DNA from: RUG334 sp045599645
GTDB lineage: Bacteria; Muiribacteriota; Ozemobacteria; Ozemobacterales; Ozemobacteraceae
Direction of reading: 5' to 3'
NCBI GenBank assembly: GCA_045599645.1
Contig: JAZRWI010000003.1
Coordinates: 1-64,000 of the forward strand
Length of the DNA: 64,000 nucleotides
The position numbers and the translations under genes are program-made. A model generated the notes under the pieces. That model was not told the origin of the DNA and ran no database searches. It saw only the letters and a program-made list of their open reading frames with translations. Numbering within the stretch: the first letter of the stretch is position 1; each line of letters opens with the position of its first letter. Below, piece by piece: positions 16,820 to 25,960 of the stretch.

Positions 16820-19149
16820 GTAGTATGATCAACAAAAAAGGTTCTGCAATTATAACAGCAATTGGTTTATCAACAATTCTGCTGTTCATAATTATGGCAG
16901 TTCATTCTTTTACAAGCTATAGAACCCAGACAGTTATTCAGGAAAGCAAAAAGGTTAAAGCCCTCGGATTAGCTGAAGCCGGTCTGGAGTTAGCGCTATC
17001 AGAACTGCGCAACTGCTCTAATTTTGAAACCCATAAGGTTAAATTAGTAGAAAAGAATCTTGAATGGGGAGACGCCCAAGACCGAGAAAATACAATTGAA
17101 GCAAATTCTGATTACAAATTCACAGTAGACAGCGGCACCTTCGGAACCATTTCAGGCACCTTAGGCGATGGCGAATATAAAGTCAGAGTAGGCAACATTC
17201 CCTACAAAGATGATGAAACCACAAAGACCATTGATGAAAGTAAAAGCTATGTAAGAATAGAATCAATGGGTATATACGATAAAACTGTCAGAAAGATTAT
17301 TGCAGTAGTTAACAGACGTTATCCCTACCGTGAATTCCTGATGTATGACGGTGGAGTATTGTCTTTAATTTATGGTCAAACCACTGGTGGAAACACAAAC
17401 GTATTTGCAACCGGCCATCTTTATGGTCATGAAGGTATTGAACTAGGTCAGATATCTTTGCGTGCCCATGGTTCTACCAATAGTTCCAACGGAACCAAGC
17501 AAAAGCTAAATGACATCAGCGCTATATTAAGTGGTGCAGGTGGGATTTTCTTTTACAGCCCAATCGAAGCAAATTTCAAAAATCGTTCAGGTTCTGAATT
17601 AAATACCACAATAGCCCAAAACACAACTTATCCGACAAACGGTACATATTCCAGCCCGGAAGCAGAAAAATTCGGTGAAATGTGCAAGGAACTGCAAGGC
17701 ACTACCCCCGCAATAGCTCCAGAGCTTAATAGCTGGATAAAGGATAAGAATTCAGGGATTAGTATTCCCCCAACCTCTCCATCCTTTGAACAGTATAAAC
17801 AATCTGCCCAAAGCAAAGGTAAATATTACGCAGCTAACGACAGCAGCTCTGAAAGCTGTAAATACCACATCCATTCATCATGGACCAAGGATGGCAAAAG
17901 TGAATTAGATGTTGTTTATCTTGATTTTGGCAGCAACATCCGTGAATCTAAGGTTGATGTTCCTGAAAATGGTATTATTTATTCAGAAAAAGACGTTGTA
18001 ATAAAGGGTAATCCAAGAAAAGACCTTACAATAGTAAGCGAAAAGAATGTTTTTGTAGCCGGTGACTTCAATCAGGCCGGCAATTATGATTCTTCAACCC
18101 GTAGCGGAGAAATTTCTCACCGTTATGGCTTCCCACAGGATTATGATTCTAATACCAATGCTTTAACGGCCAATGATTATTGTCAGGATTCAAAGGACTT
18201 GTTTAGAAATGATGCTACATCAACTGGTTTCAAGCATCACGTCTCAGCAACAGTAATAGGTAAGGAAAGAGTTGTTTACGACCACAGAAGTCCGGTTGAC
18301 TGCTGCGAAAATGAAATAGTTCCTTACCTTAAATATGAATTAGCAAAAGCAATAAGTATTGATCCTAGCAAAGCAGATGACTGTCTATCACCTAATACAG
18401 TGCAAAATGTTACAATAACTGCAAGTAGCACTATTGAAGGTTTTAATGAAAGTATAGCAAGCTTCACAAAGGATTATGCCATAGGTGAAAACAATTCAAA
18501 AGCTGACGAACTGAAGGAAAAACTAAAAGCTGCTTATGAAGAAAATAACGGTTCCTTCAATTACGATGCTTTGGATAAAATGACAATGGATGTATGGCAA
18601 GCATACGTAGATGATTTCAACAGTGATGTAAAGGGTAAGCCAAGTGCATCAGGGATGGAAACCTCACAAGGCGTATATCAGCTATTATTCAATTTGCGTA
18701 AAAAGATGGGCAGCACCAATAACATTGGTCCATTAAGTCCGTCTAATATAAAGGATACTGCCGGTGACTACCTGTTCTACCCGGAAATGACTACCAACGG
18801 TATGTTTGTAAGCTGTGGGAAACAGGGTAACCTCACATATTGCGGACCAGACGTTGAACGATATTATGATGAAATCGGTCGTTCCCAGTTAACAAGCTCT
18901 TATATTGCAGACTGGTATTCAATGCTAGGTCTAGTACACAGGGTTTACGGCTCAGAAACCTTCATGAGACTTTATGATGTTCATCAGCTGGATTTAACCA
19001 AAAACAACTATGTCCCACCGACAAGACGAAAAATCTATGATGATACTCTGCCAATGTCTGCCGGAAACAGCAATCTGGAATTCACTGGTTTTGTAGTATT
19101 GTCATGGCAGGAATTATCAGCAAGTGAAGAAGAATTCAATGCTTTCTAA
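16816..19149 (+). CDS. Large PilX/GspK-like minor pilin
   Basis: 777 residues. The N-terminus (KKG then SAIITAIGLSTILLFIIM) and LGLAEAGLELALSELR (about 54-70) match the PilX N-terminal region. The Glu after the cleavage site is absent, as in GspK/PilX-type proteins. The following 700 residues form a large, Ser/Asn/Gly-rich exported domain I cannot assign. A stretch around 180-240 (YDGGVLSLIYGQTTGG, ATGHLYGHEGIE) looks like a beta-helix or beta-solenoid surface. I infer a pilus-tip or surface-exposed adhesin-like minor pilin. Start overlaps the previous gene by ATGA. Confidence 0.75.
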   Translation: MSSMINKKGSAIITAIGLSTILLFIIMAVHSFTSYRTQTVIQESKKVKALGLAEAGLELALSELRNCSNFETHKVKLVEKNLEWGDAQDRENTIEANSDYKFTVDSGTFGTISGTLGDGEYKVRVGNIPYKDDETTKTIDESKSYVRIESMGIYDKTVRKIIAVVNRRYPYREFLMYDGGVLSLIYGQTTGGNTNVFATGHLYGHEGIELGQISLRAHGSTNSSNGTKQKLNDISAILSGAGGIFFYSPIEANFKNRSGSELNTTIAQNTTYPTNGTYSSPEAEKFGEMCKELQGTTPAIAPELNSWIKDKNSGISIPPTSPSFEQYKQSAQSKGKYYAANDSSSESCKYHIHSSWTKDGKSELDVVYLDFGSNIRESKVDVPENGIIYSEKDVVIKGNPRKDLTIVSEKNVFVAGDFNQAGNYDSSTRSGEISHRYGFPQDYDSNTNALTANDYCQDSKDLFRNDATSTGFKHHVSATVIGKERVVYDHRSPVDCCENEIVPYLKYELAKAISIDPSKADDCLSPNTVQNVTITASSTIEGFNESIASFTKDYAIGENNSKADELKEKLKAAYEENNGSFNYDALDKMTMDVWQAYVDDFNSDVKGKPSASGMETSQGVYQLLFNLRKKMGSTNNIGPLSPSNIKDTAGDYLFYPEMTTNGMFVSCGKQGNLTYCGPDVERYYDEIGRSQLTSSYIADWYSMLGLVHRVYGSETFMRLYDVHQLDLTKNNYVPPTRRKIYDDTLPMSAGNSNLEFTGFVVLSWQELSASEEEFNAF

Positions 19150-19201
19150 CTATGATGTCTAAGAGCATTAGCAAATAAGCTTGAAATAGAAAGGTGAAAT
19201 A

Positions 19202-19390
19202 ATGGAAGACCGTTGTCCTCTGTGTTTAAAAATCAAGGAATTCAATATTCCTGAAGAAGAATATTTAAAATATCAGAATACAGAACGTCTGGTATGTAAA
19301 AAATGCGCCGAAGAAGTTCAAGGACAGATGCGCCCAACATGGCAGGTAATTGCCGGGAGAGTTTTTCCTAGAAGTCTTAGAAATCTCTAA
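19202..19390 (+). CDS. Small zinc-ribbon protein
   Basis: 62 residues with two CxxC pairs: CPLC at 5-8 and CKKC at 32-35, spaced for one zinc site. AAGGTG precedes the ATG. It lies between the large minor pilin and CheR. No further motif is seen. A regulatory or accessory role is possible, but no function can be assigned. Confidence 0.65.
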   Translation: MEDRCPLCLKIKEFNIPEEEYLKYQNTERLVCKKCAEEVQGQMRPTWQVIAGRVFPRSLRNL

Positions 19391-19434
19391 CAGAATCAAA
19401 GAATTCTGCAATGTCATAATACTTATAAAAACTA

Positions 19435-20472
19435 ATGGATAATAATATAGAACTATTTTGTCAGATACTTTCCAGGGAAACAGGTATAACCTTTCCTGTT
19501 TCAAGGTATTCTTTTGTATCTAACCGATTATCCACTCTTTTTGAAAAATATAAGTGTCATGACATCGCTGGATTGATGGCCAAAGGTAAAAACGATGTCA
19601 GATTGAGAATAGACATGTTAAATGTCCTAACCACCAATGAAACATGGTTTTTCAGGCATCCGGAACAGTTTACTATATTAAAGAATCATGTCATACCAGA
19701 ATTATTGGCCAAGAAAAAAGATAAAGTCATCAATATCTGGTCTGCTGGCTGTTCCATCGGAGCTGAGCTTTACTCAATACTAATAACTCTGCTGGAAACA
19801 ATTCCGGAATCTTCAAACGCCAGAATTAATCTACTTGGAAGTGATATATCCAGTGATGCAATTAACATAGCTAAAAAAGGAATATATGACTCACGCGATT
19901 TGAGGATGACAGACCGTGCATACATTCAAAAGTATTTTGATAAAATAGACGAATCAACCTATAAAATAAAAGATGAATTAAAGACCAACGTAACCTTTGA
20001 ATTTTTAAATCTGCTGGAAACATGGCCGCCAAGAACCTTTGACATCATTTTCTGCAGAAACACAATGATTTATTTTAATGAGAACAGTAAAAACTATTTG
20101 ATAAGCAAGCTATTCAAAGCATTGGAACTGGATGGTTATTTCTTCACAAGTGCAAACGAACAGGTAGACATAAAAGAAGGAGATTACGGCATTAAAAAGC
20201 TGTTCTTAGAAAATGAGGTTGTCTACCAGAAAAAAAGGTCTAATAGCAGCAACACCTGCGACTTATATTTTAAAACACCGTCAGATTTGCTAAAAGCCTC
20301 AAATCTGCTCCGCCGTAATGCTTATAATTTTCAATTCGGTAAAGCAATAACGTCACAAAACGGAAATAAGGTCAGATCGATTTCTGTACGCACAGCTGAC
20401 TGCGAAAAAATCATTAAATTCCTTTCTTTTAGTGGAATTGAAATAGCAAAAAGTATCTGCCAAAAGAGCTAA
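19435..20472 (+). CDS. cheR: CheR-family methyltransferase
   Basis: SAM-dependent methyltransferase of chemoreceptor glutamates. The N-terminal CheR domain (1-70) ends with NETWFFRHPEQF. The catalytic domain has IWSAGCSIGAELYSI, a variant of the canonical CSTGEEPYS SAM motif in which Thr-Gly-Glu-Glu reads Ile-Gly-Ala-Glu. It also has DIIFCRNTMIYF (about 201-212). A C-terminal extension beyond about 275 has no known domain. No cheA, cheB or receptor gene is in the window, and a TPR gene follows. Orphan CheR-TPR pairs in other bacteria can act in motility or development. The altered SAM motif leaves activity open. Confidence 0.85.
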   Translation: MDNNIELFCQILSRETGITFPVSRYSFVSNRLSTLFEKYKCHDIAGLMAKGKNDVRLRIDMLNVLTTNETWFFRHPEQFTILKNHVIPELLAKKKDKVINIWSAGCSIGAELYSILITLLETIPESSNARINLLGSDISSDAINIAKKGIYDSRDLRMTDRAYIQKYFDKIDESTYKIKDELKTNVTFEFLNLLETWPPRTFDIIFCRNTMIYFNENSKNYLISKLFKALELDGYFFTSANEQVDIKEGDYGIKKLFLENEVVYQKKRSNSSNTCDLYFKTPSDLLKASNLLRRNAYNFQFGKAITSQNGNKVRSISVRTADCEKIIKFLSFSGIEIAKSICQKS

Positions 20473-20581
20473 AATTTTTTATTCATTCAAAGGCCTCAAA
20501 CTGCCGATTAATTTACAAAGGCATAATTAGATAAAAATCAGACTGCCAAAATTGGATTAACCGTAGCTTTGGAGGCCGGCA

Positions 20582-23146
20582 ATGATAGAAAACAAATTCG
20601 ATCAGATTATTACAGATTGTAAAAGAAGAATAGAGGCTAACCCTCGGGATTTCTTTGCATACTATCAGCTGGCTAGAGCACAAGAACAGTCTGGTGATAC
20701 CGATATGGCAATCAAGGTATTCCGTGATGCCATAACAATTAACCCCAAAGATGCATACGCCCATAATTTCATGGGGCTTGCCTATCGTAACAAGGGTATG
20801 CTTGATGAAGCCATAGTAGAATTCAAAAAAGCCATCATGTATAATCCTGGCTATGCATATCCATACGCAAATCTTGGTGTTATTTACAAGCTCAAAGGAA
20901 TGGCTGATGAAGCAATTATCCGTTTCAAAAAAGCTATTTCATTGAAACCTGATTTTGCCTTTGCTCATCTTCAGTTAGGCCTTATATTCAAGCTGAAGAA
21001 ATTCTACGACGAATCAATATCCAGACTTAGAAACGCAATTAAGCTAAATCGCGAATATGCTTACGCACATTTTGCCTTAGGCGCTGTATATCTTGAAGTT
21101 GGCAAGCCTAAAAAGGCAATAGTTGAATTCAAGAAAGCTATTCTCCTTAATCCTGAAGATGCTCATTCAATCTGTCAGTTAGGTAGATGCTATATTGCTC
21201 TGGAAAACTATGACGAAGGAATAAAACAGTTAAAGGATTCCATAAAAATTAATCCAGATAATGCTTTTGCATATCTCAATCTTGGTATAGCACATTTCTT
21301 TGCCCAGAATCTTGATGAAGCTGTTGAAGCCCTTAAACGTGTATTAGATATTTCCCCATCACTGATTGAAGCCAATATTTACCTTGGTCAGACCTTCTTC
21401 AAGCAAGGTATGGATGACGCTGCCTTAGCTGAATTCAAGAAGGTTTTGAAGGCTGACCAGAAATATCCGAAGATTCACCTTTATATGGGTATGGTTCTTC
21501 GTAAGAAGGGTGACATACTCAAAGCAATTGAACAGTTCAAGATTGAAAACACAATGAGTCCGAATGACTCTGAGCTTCATTTCAATCTTGGCTTAGCCTA
21601 TAAAGACCGTGGCATGCTTGACGAAGCAACCGGCGAACTTAAACGCTGCCTTTTCCTTAATGCCAATATGAGTCGTGCTCATGATGTATTAGGTGAAATA
21701 TATGACGTAAAGGGTCAGTGTGACCAGGCTGTATATCATTGGAATAAAGGGAACGAAATCCGCCAGAAGGTCGGAGAAGAACCTTTCTTAAAGCCAATTT
21801 CAGTTATCAAGAGCAAAACAGAAGTAGATATGCTTATTGAAAAATATAAGCAGGAACTTACCAATAATCCGGACAATGCTGAAGCTCATTACAAGCTTGC
21901 TTCTGCATACAAGACCAAAGAAATGTATGACGAAGCAATTCTTGAATTCAGAAAGGTTATTGCATTAAATCCATATGATACCTTCGCTAACTACAATCTC
22001 GAAGTTATTTATAGATTGAAAGGCATTGACGACCAGAATATCACACGTTGGAAACGTACAGTAACTATCAATCCGGATAACGCTGGTGCTCACTATCGCC
22101 TAGGTCTGGCCTATCGTGAAAAAGGTCAGCTTGATGAAGCTATAAGAGAATGGGAAAAAGCCGTTGCACTTGATCCTGAATTTTCTCACGCCCATCTCCA
22201 GCTTGGTATTGCTTATAAGAGTGTTGGTAAAGCAGACCAGGCAATCACAGCATGGAATAAGACCATTGAACTTGACCCTGAATTCCAGGAAGCTTTCTTC
22301 CATTTGGGTAAAGCCTATTTGAACCAAGGTCGTCTTGAAGAAGCGGTTTCTTCTATAAAGCGCACAATCAAGCTTAATCCTCAGGATACAGACAGCCGCT
22401 TCCTTCTTGGTTTGATTTACAAGAATAACGGTATGATGAATGAAGCCAGAGAAGCCTTTGAAGACCTCCTTAAATACGATGACTGCAATGCCAATGTATT
22501 AACCTCTCTTGCTTCTGTATATAAAAGCCTTGGTGAGTTCGACAATGCCATCAACAGTATTATGATGAGCTTGAGAGTAGACAATACCAAGTTCTATTCT
22601 CATTATTTACTTGGCAGCATTTATCGTAGCATTGGAAAGGTTGAATTAGCAGAAGAAGCATTCAAGAAAGCTATTGCTATTAATCCTGGCGATGCATTTT
22701 CTCAGTACAGTCTTGGGGTTCTTTATAAAAACTCCGGTCGTTTGCCAGAAGCCATTAAGGCTTTTGCTAAGTCAATTGCACTTGATAGTGATGACGCCTA
22801 CGCCCATTCACATCTTGGCGTAGCACTTTATGACATGGGTCAGCTTGACGGCGCCATACTTTCTTTGCAGCATGCAATTCAAATTAACCCAGATGATACC
22901 TACACTCTTTATAATCTTGGTGTAGCTTATCTGGACAAGCATATGGCTGATGCAGCTATTGACGCCTTAGTCAGAGTAGTAAACATCAATGCCTCGGATT
23001 CATACGCGTGCTTCTATCTTGGTCAGGCTTACGAGGAAAAGCATTTGCTCAAAGAAGCAAAAGCCTGCTATAAACGCGCATTTGAAAATTCCCCTGCCAA
23101 CACTTCTATTGCGAAATTCGCAAAAGAAGCTTGTGCCAGACTTTAA
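20582..23146 (+). CDS. Giant TPR protein
   Basis: 854 residues made almost wholly of tetratricopeptide repeats, about 24 units of 34 residues, such as AYYQLARAQEQSGDTDMAI, AYAHNFMGLAYRNKGMLDEA and similar. No signal peptide or membrane span, so it is likely cytoplasmic. A GGAGG lies six bases before the ATG. A slightly degenerate section near 390-415 (KPISVIKSKTEVD) separates two TPR superhelices. It probably acts as a protein-binding scaffold. Partners are unknown, though CheR upstream and pilus genes nearby are candidates. Confidence 0.9.
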   Translation: MIENKFDQIITDCKRRIEANPRDFFAYYQLARAQEQSGDTDMAIKVFRDAITINPKDAYAHNFMGLAYRNKGMLDEAIVEFKKAIMYNPGYAYPYANLGVIYKLKGMADEAIIRFKKAISLKPDFAFAHLQLGLIFKLKKFYDESISRLRNAIKLNREYAYAHFALGAVYLEVGKPKKAIVEFKKAILLNPEDAHSICQLGRCYIALENYDEGIKQLKDSIKINPDNAFAYLNLGIAHFFAQNLDEAVEALKRVLDISPSLIEANIYLGQTFFKQGMDDAALAEFKKVLKADQKYPKIHLYMGMVLRKKGDILKAIEQFKIENTMSPNDSELHFNLGLAYKDRGMLDEATGELKRCLFLNANMSRAHDVLGEIYDVKGQCDQAVYHWNKGNEIRQKVGEEPFLKPISVIKSKTEVDMLIEKYKQELTNNPDNAEAHYKLASAYKTKEMYDEAILEFRKVIALNPYDTFANYNLEVIYRLKGIDDQNITRWKRTVTINPDNAGAHYRLGLAYREKGQLDEAIREWEKAVALDPEFSHAHLQLGIAYKSVGKADQAITAWNKTIELDPEFQEAFFHLGKAYLNQGRLEEAVSSIKRTIKLNPQDTDSRFLLGLIYKNNGMMNEAREAFEDLLKYDDCNANVLTSLASVYKSLGEFDNAINSIMMSLRVDNTKFYSHYLLGSIYRSIGKVELAEEAFKKAIAINPGDAFSQYSLGVLYKNSGRLPEAIKAFAKSIALDSDDAYAHSHLGVALYDMGQLDGAILSLQHAIQINPDDTYTLYNLGVAYLDKHMADAAIDALVRVVNINASDSYACFYLGQAYEEKHLLKEAKACYKRAFENSPANTSIAKFAKEACARL

Positions 23147-23167
23147 AGTTTTACAGGATAAATTGTC

Positions 23168-25159
23168 ATGAAAAAGCTCAGATTCCTAAGTATAGTGTCA
23201 GCTTTGCTAGTGGTTATCAGTGGCATATTAGGCTGTTCTGATGATGTAACTCCTAGAGAAGGTGCCATAGAAGGCAGAATCTTAAATCTAGCTGGGAAAC
23301 CTATTGCTGATGCCTTAGTTGAATGGGAATATGACAATACAAAATGGAGTATCACTGACCAAAACGGTTCATATTTTCTAGATAGTATTGGTTTTGGTGA
23401 TCAGCACTTTGTTGTTACAGCCAACGGATATAGAGGTGTAACCTTCCTGGCTCCGGTTTATTCTGGACAAACCTCTAAGGTTAAGGACGTTTCACTTCAG
23501 GGTATGAGCTTCAATTATTCAGACATAAAGGTAACCAAAACAACAGCCACCTCAGTATTAATTACCTGGAAAACCTCTGACTATACAAATTCTATCATTG
23601 AATATGGTTTAACAGAATCCTTGGGACAGTATTTCAGAGAAGCTGCAGATTTATATACAACAACTCACAGTCTGGAAGTAACCGGTCTAAAACCAGAAAA
23701 AACATATTATTTCAGAATCAGTGGGAATCGTAAGGGCCAAGCAATTGAAAGTTCAAGCATATCTACCTTCTCCACTCTCAGTGCCTTAGAAGATGATACT
23801 GCCCCGAATCCTCCAACCAACGTTGAAACCTCTTTAAATGGTGTTGCAAATCAGGTAGTAGTATTCTGGAATCCTTGTCCGGATTCAGATCTTAAAGGTT
23901 ACAAAATATATAGAAGTGAAGTATCCAACGGAAGTTTCACTGAAGTAAGCAACGGCTTTATTGCAAGGGGTCAGGAAAGATTTACCGACACTTCTGTAAT
24001 ACCTGGGAAAAAGTATTTCTATCATGTTACAGCAGTTGACCAAGCAAATAACGAAAGCGGCTACAATAATGTTTCCGGCATACTGGTTCCTGGTGATATC
24101 ACCTCTGACGTTAGATGGACCGTTGCCAACAGTCCATATATAGTTAAAGGCGACATAAACGTTACTGAATATGGTATTCTCCGCATCGACAGTGGCGTTC
24201 AGGTAAAAATTGAATCTACTGACGGTCTCAGAAGAGGTTCTGATTTAAATAAAATCGAAATCAACGTAAGCGGTGCTATCATTGCTTCTGCTGGCAATTA
24301 TCTGCCAATAGTAATTTCCGGGGATTCATCAACATCGACAAAAGGCACCTGGAAAGGCATTACTTTCTCGAATGTAAGCAATGTCTCCAATACTATGGTA
24401 AACTTTGAAATCCATCATGCAGATACAGCAATAACTCTTGTCAATTCAACCGGTGTCTTTTCAAATATCAATATTGAAGATTCCAATACTGGTATGACCA
24501 TAAGCAATAGTAAAAACATAACCGTTGACAAAGTTTTAACCAAATACTGCCAAACAGGTATCACCTTAAATGACAACACTTCTGTCAGTGTTACCAATAG
24601 CACATTCTTGCATCCTAAGAATGGTATTGTTTCAGAAAGAAACAACGGCCTATCTATTATTGGTTGTAATATTCTTGAAAACACAGAAACTGGTATTGTT
24701 TCCAACGAAACCGGTGGTATTGTGGAATTCTTGAACAATCTGTTCGTTTCTCCAACAAGTCTGGCACTACAAGTAAATGGCTATTGCCAAAGAATTGAAA
24801 ACTCTGTTTTTGATACACCTTTTGCTATTCAAATAAAATCTGAAGTCCCGACTGTCCAGAAAAATCTTTTTATGGCTGAAGTTACAAAGACTAAGGGCAT
24901 CTATACAGAAGGACAAAAATGCATAGAATACTTAGGTAATTCTGTTCCAGAATTCGGGCCTAATAATGTTGAAAACTTCACTAACGATAATGCCTACATA
25001 GGCTGTACACCTGACAGGGATAGCACAAGCACCAGTGACATTATGCTAATGAAGGATCTTTATGATACACCTTACGATTATCGTTTAAAGCAGCCATATC
25101 CCTCAAATTCAGATCCATGGGGAATTATACGCGATAGCAATCCGTATGACGGCAAGTAA
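23168..25159 (+). CDS. Lipoprotein with Fn3 domains and beta-helix
   Basis: 663 residues. Lipobox with Cys 23 in GILGC of a good signal peptide. Domains in order: a carboxypeptidase-regulatory-like domain (about 34-103, EGRILNLAGKPIADALVEW), two fibronectin type III modules (about 116-202 and 210-307) and a right-handed parallel beta-helix region (about 310-600, repeated NSTGVFSN, NITVDKV and GITLNDN turns). Such proteins are usually surface or periplasmic and bind or modify polysaccharide. No catalytic residues were identified. It follows the TPR gene by 21 bases. Confidence 0.85.
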   Translation: MKKLRFLSIVSALLVVISGILGCSDDVTPREGAIEGRILNLAGKPIADALVEWEYDNTKWSITDQNGSYFLDSIGFGDQHFVVTANGYRGVTFLAPVYSGQTSKVKDVSLQGMSFNYSDIKVTKTTATSVLITWKTSDYTNSIIEYGLTESLGQYFREAADLYTTTHSLEVTGLKPEKTYYFRISGNRKGQAIESSSISTFSTLSALEDDTAPNPPTNVETSLNGVANQVVVFWNPCPDSDLKGYKIYRSEVSNGSFTEVSNGFIARGQERFTDTSVIPGKKYFYHVTAVDQANNESGYNNVSGILVPGDITSDVRWTVANSPYIVKGDINVTEYGILRIDSGVQVKIESTDGLRRGSDLNKIEINVSGAIIASAGNYLPIVISGDSSTSTKGTWKGITFSNVSNVSNTMVNFEIHHADTAITLVNSTGVFSNINIEDSNTGMTISNSKNITVDKVLTKYCQTGITLNDNTSVSVTNSTFLHPKNGIVSERNNGLSIIGCNILENTETGIVSNETGGIVEFLNNLFVSPTSLALQVNGYCQRIENSVFDTPFAIQIKSEVPTVQKNLFMAEVTKTKGIYTEGQKCIEYLGNSVPEFGPNNVENFTNDNAYIGCTPDRDSTSTSDIMLMKDLYDTPYDYRLKQPYPSNSDPWGIIRDSNPYDGK

Positions 25160-25172
25160 GGGAATTTGTCTA

Positions 25173-25250
25173 GGGAAATTTTCCGCGACACTGTAATGTA
25201 AAGAAGTGAAAATTTCCCGAATATTTCCCTAGTTTTTAGGATAATTTCCC
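25173..25250 (+). promoter_or_regulatory. Array of upstream activator sites for the pilin promoter
   Basis: Four copies of a 12-base site close to GGAAAATTTCCC: inverted at 25173-25184, then 25207-25218, 25218-25229 and 25239-25250. Direct copies are 11 and 21 bases apart, near whole DNA turns. They lie about 155-230 bases upstream of the transcript start predicted from the sigma-54 promoter, the usual place for enhancer-binding-protein sites. Confidence 0.6.
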
Positions 25251-25378
25251 TAATCTTGTTTTTTTAGACAAAATTCAGCTTCTGTGTACACAGTCTAAAA
25301 TTTTTTAACTACCTAAAACTCTTTACCACAGAGAATTTCACAATATTTTCAGACTTTAAAATTAAAAAAGTTGCATTT

Positions 25379-25394
25379 TGGCATCACTTTTGCA
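25379..25394 (+). promoter_or_regulatory. Sigma-54 promoter of the Flp pilin
   Basis: TGGCATCACTTTTGCA carries GG at 25380-25381 and GC at 25392-25393. Their 12-base register is that of the -24/-12 elements of RpoN promoters (TGGCAC-N5-TTGCW). The transcript would start near 25405, 36 bases before the pilin ATG. Confidence 0.75.
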
Positions 25395-25440
25395 ATAATA
25401 GTTTGTGGCGGATGCCAAAATAAAACTTGGAGGAAATATT

Positions 25441-25620
25441 ATGAATCGTTTCTTTAGAGAAGAAGAAGGCCAAGGTCTTGTAGAATACGCTCTCATCATT
25501 GGTTTGATCGCAATCGTTGCAATCGCAGCTCTCACTTCTGCCGGTTCTAGCGTTGGCGGTATGTTCAACAACATCAGCGACAAGCTCAACACTAACGGTG
25601 CTGCTCCTGGAAACAACTAA
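25441..25620 (+). CDS. flp: Flp-family type IVb pilin, copy 1
   Basis: 59 residues: a short polar leader (MNRFFREEEGQ), then GLVEYALIIGLIAIVAIAA, the Flp pilin hydrophobic helix with the Glu-Tyr pair. The C-terminal tail is short, and NIS within it is a possible N-glycosylation sequon. GGAGG lies eight bases upstream of this ATG. An in-frame ATG upstream is within the predicted 5' leader and is rejected. It is probably the major pilin of an Flp-type fibre. The usual Tad ATPase and platform (CpaF, TadB/C) are absent, and the window carries a PilB/PilC/PilMNOPQ set instead. Confidence 0.92.
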   Translation: MNRFFREEEGQGLVEYALIIGLIAIVAIAALTSAGSSVGGMFNNISDKLNTNGAAPGNN

Positions 25621-25627
25621 TTAATCA

Positions 25628-25666
25628 GTAACAAAAAAGGCAGGCTATGCCTGCCTTTTTTGTTAC
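25628..25666 (+). terminator. Strong terminator between the two pilin genes
   Basis: An 18-base perfect inverted repeat (arms 25628-25645 and 25649-25666) with a three-base loop and a T-run. It lies between the two Flp pilin genes. It likely makes the first pilin the major product and lets only read-through transcripts reach the second. Confidence 0.9.
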
Positions 25667-25695
25667 CACAACTCCAAACAAGAGGAAAGTAACAA

Positions 25696-25872
25696 ATGAA
25701 AAACCTCAAAAGAAAATCAGGTCAGGGTTTGGTTGAATACGCTCTTATTATCGGTCTAGTTGCAATAGTCGCCATTGCTGCTTTGTCAGTATGCTCTGGT
25801 ACACTCAAAGATTTCTATTTTGATACTATTCCAGGCGCTCTAAGAAACGCTGAAGAATTAGGTAGAAAATAA
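25696..25872 (+). CDS. Flp-family type IVb pilin, copy 2
   Basis: 58 residues, encoded downstream of the pilin terminator. Sequence: KRKSGQ, then the same GLVEYALIIGL helix, followed by VAIVAIAALSV and a longer, charged C-terminus (LKDFYFDTIP to EELGRK). The AGAGGA at 25681-25686 is nine bases upstream. It is less abundant than copy 1 if the terminator works, so it may be a minor subunit. The conserved core shows recent duplication or strong constraint, while the tails are quite different. Confidence 0.85.
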   Translation: MKNLKRKSGQGLVEYALIIGLVAIVAIAALSVCSGTLKDFYFDTIPGALRNAEELGRK

Positions 25873-25900
25873 TAAATACGAAAACTTTAGTCTTAGTCTA

Positions 25901-25929
25901 TTGACATCATATACTATTAGTACTAATAT
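25901..25929 (+). promoter_or_regulatory. Consensus sigma-70-type promoter
   Basis: TTGACA (25901-25906), a 17-base spacer and TAATAT (25924-25929). It drives the SH3 protein, with a transcript start near 25936. Confidence 0.75.
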
Positions 25930-25960
25930 CTATTCATAACACTTTTGAGGAGCAAACAAC

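Noticed and set aside
25405..25440. Upstream start for Flp pilin
   Set aside because: It coincides with the predicted sigma-54 transcript start and would spoil the prepilin leader; GGAGG supports 25441.
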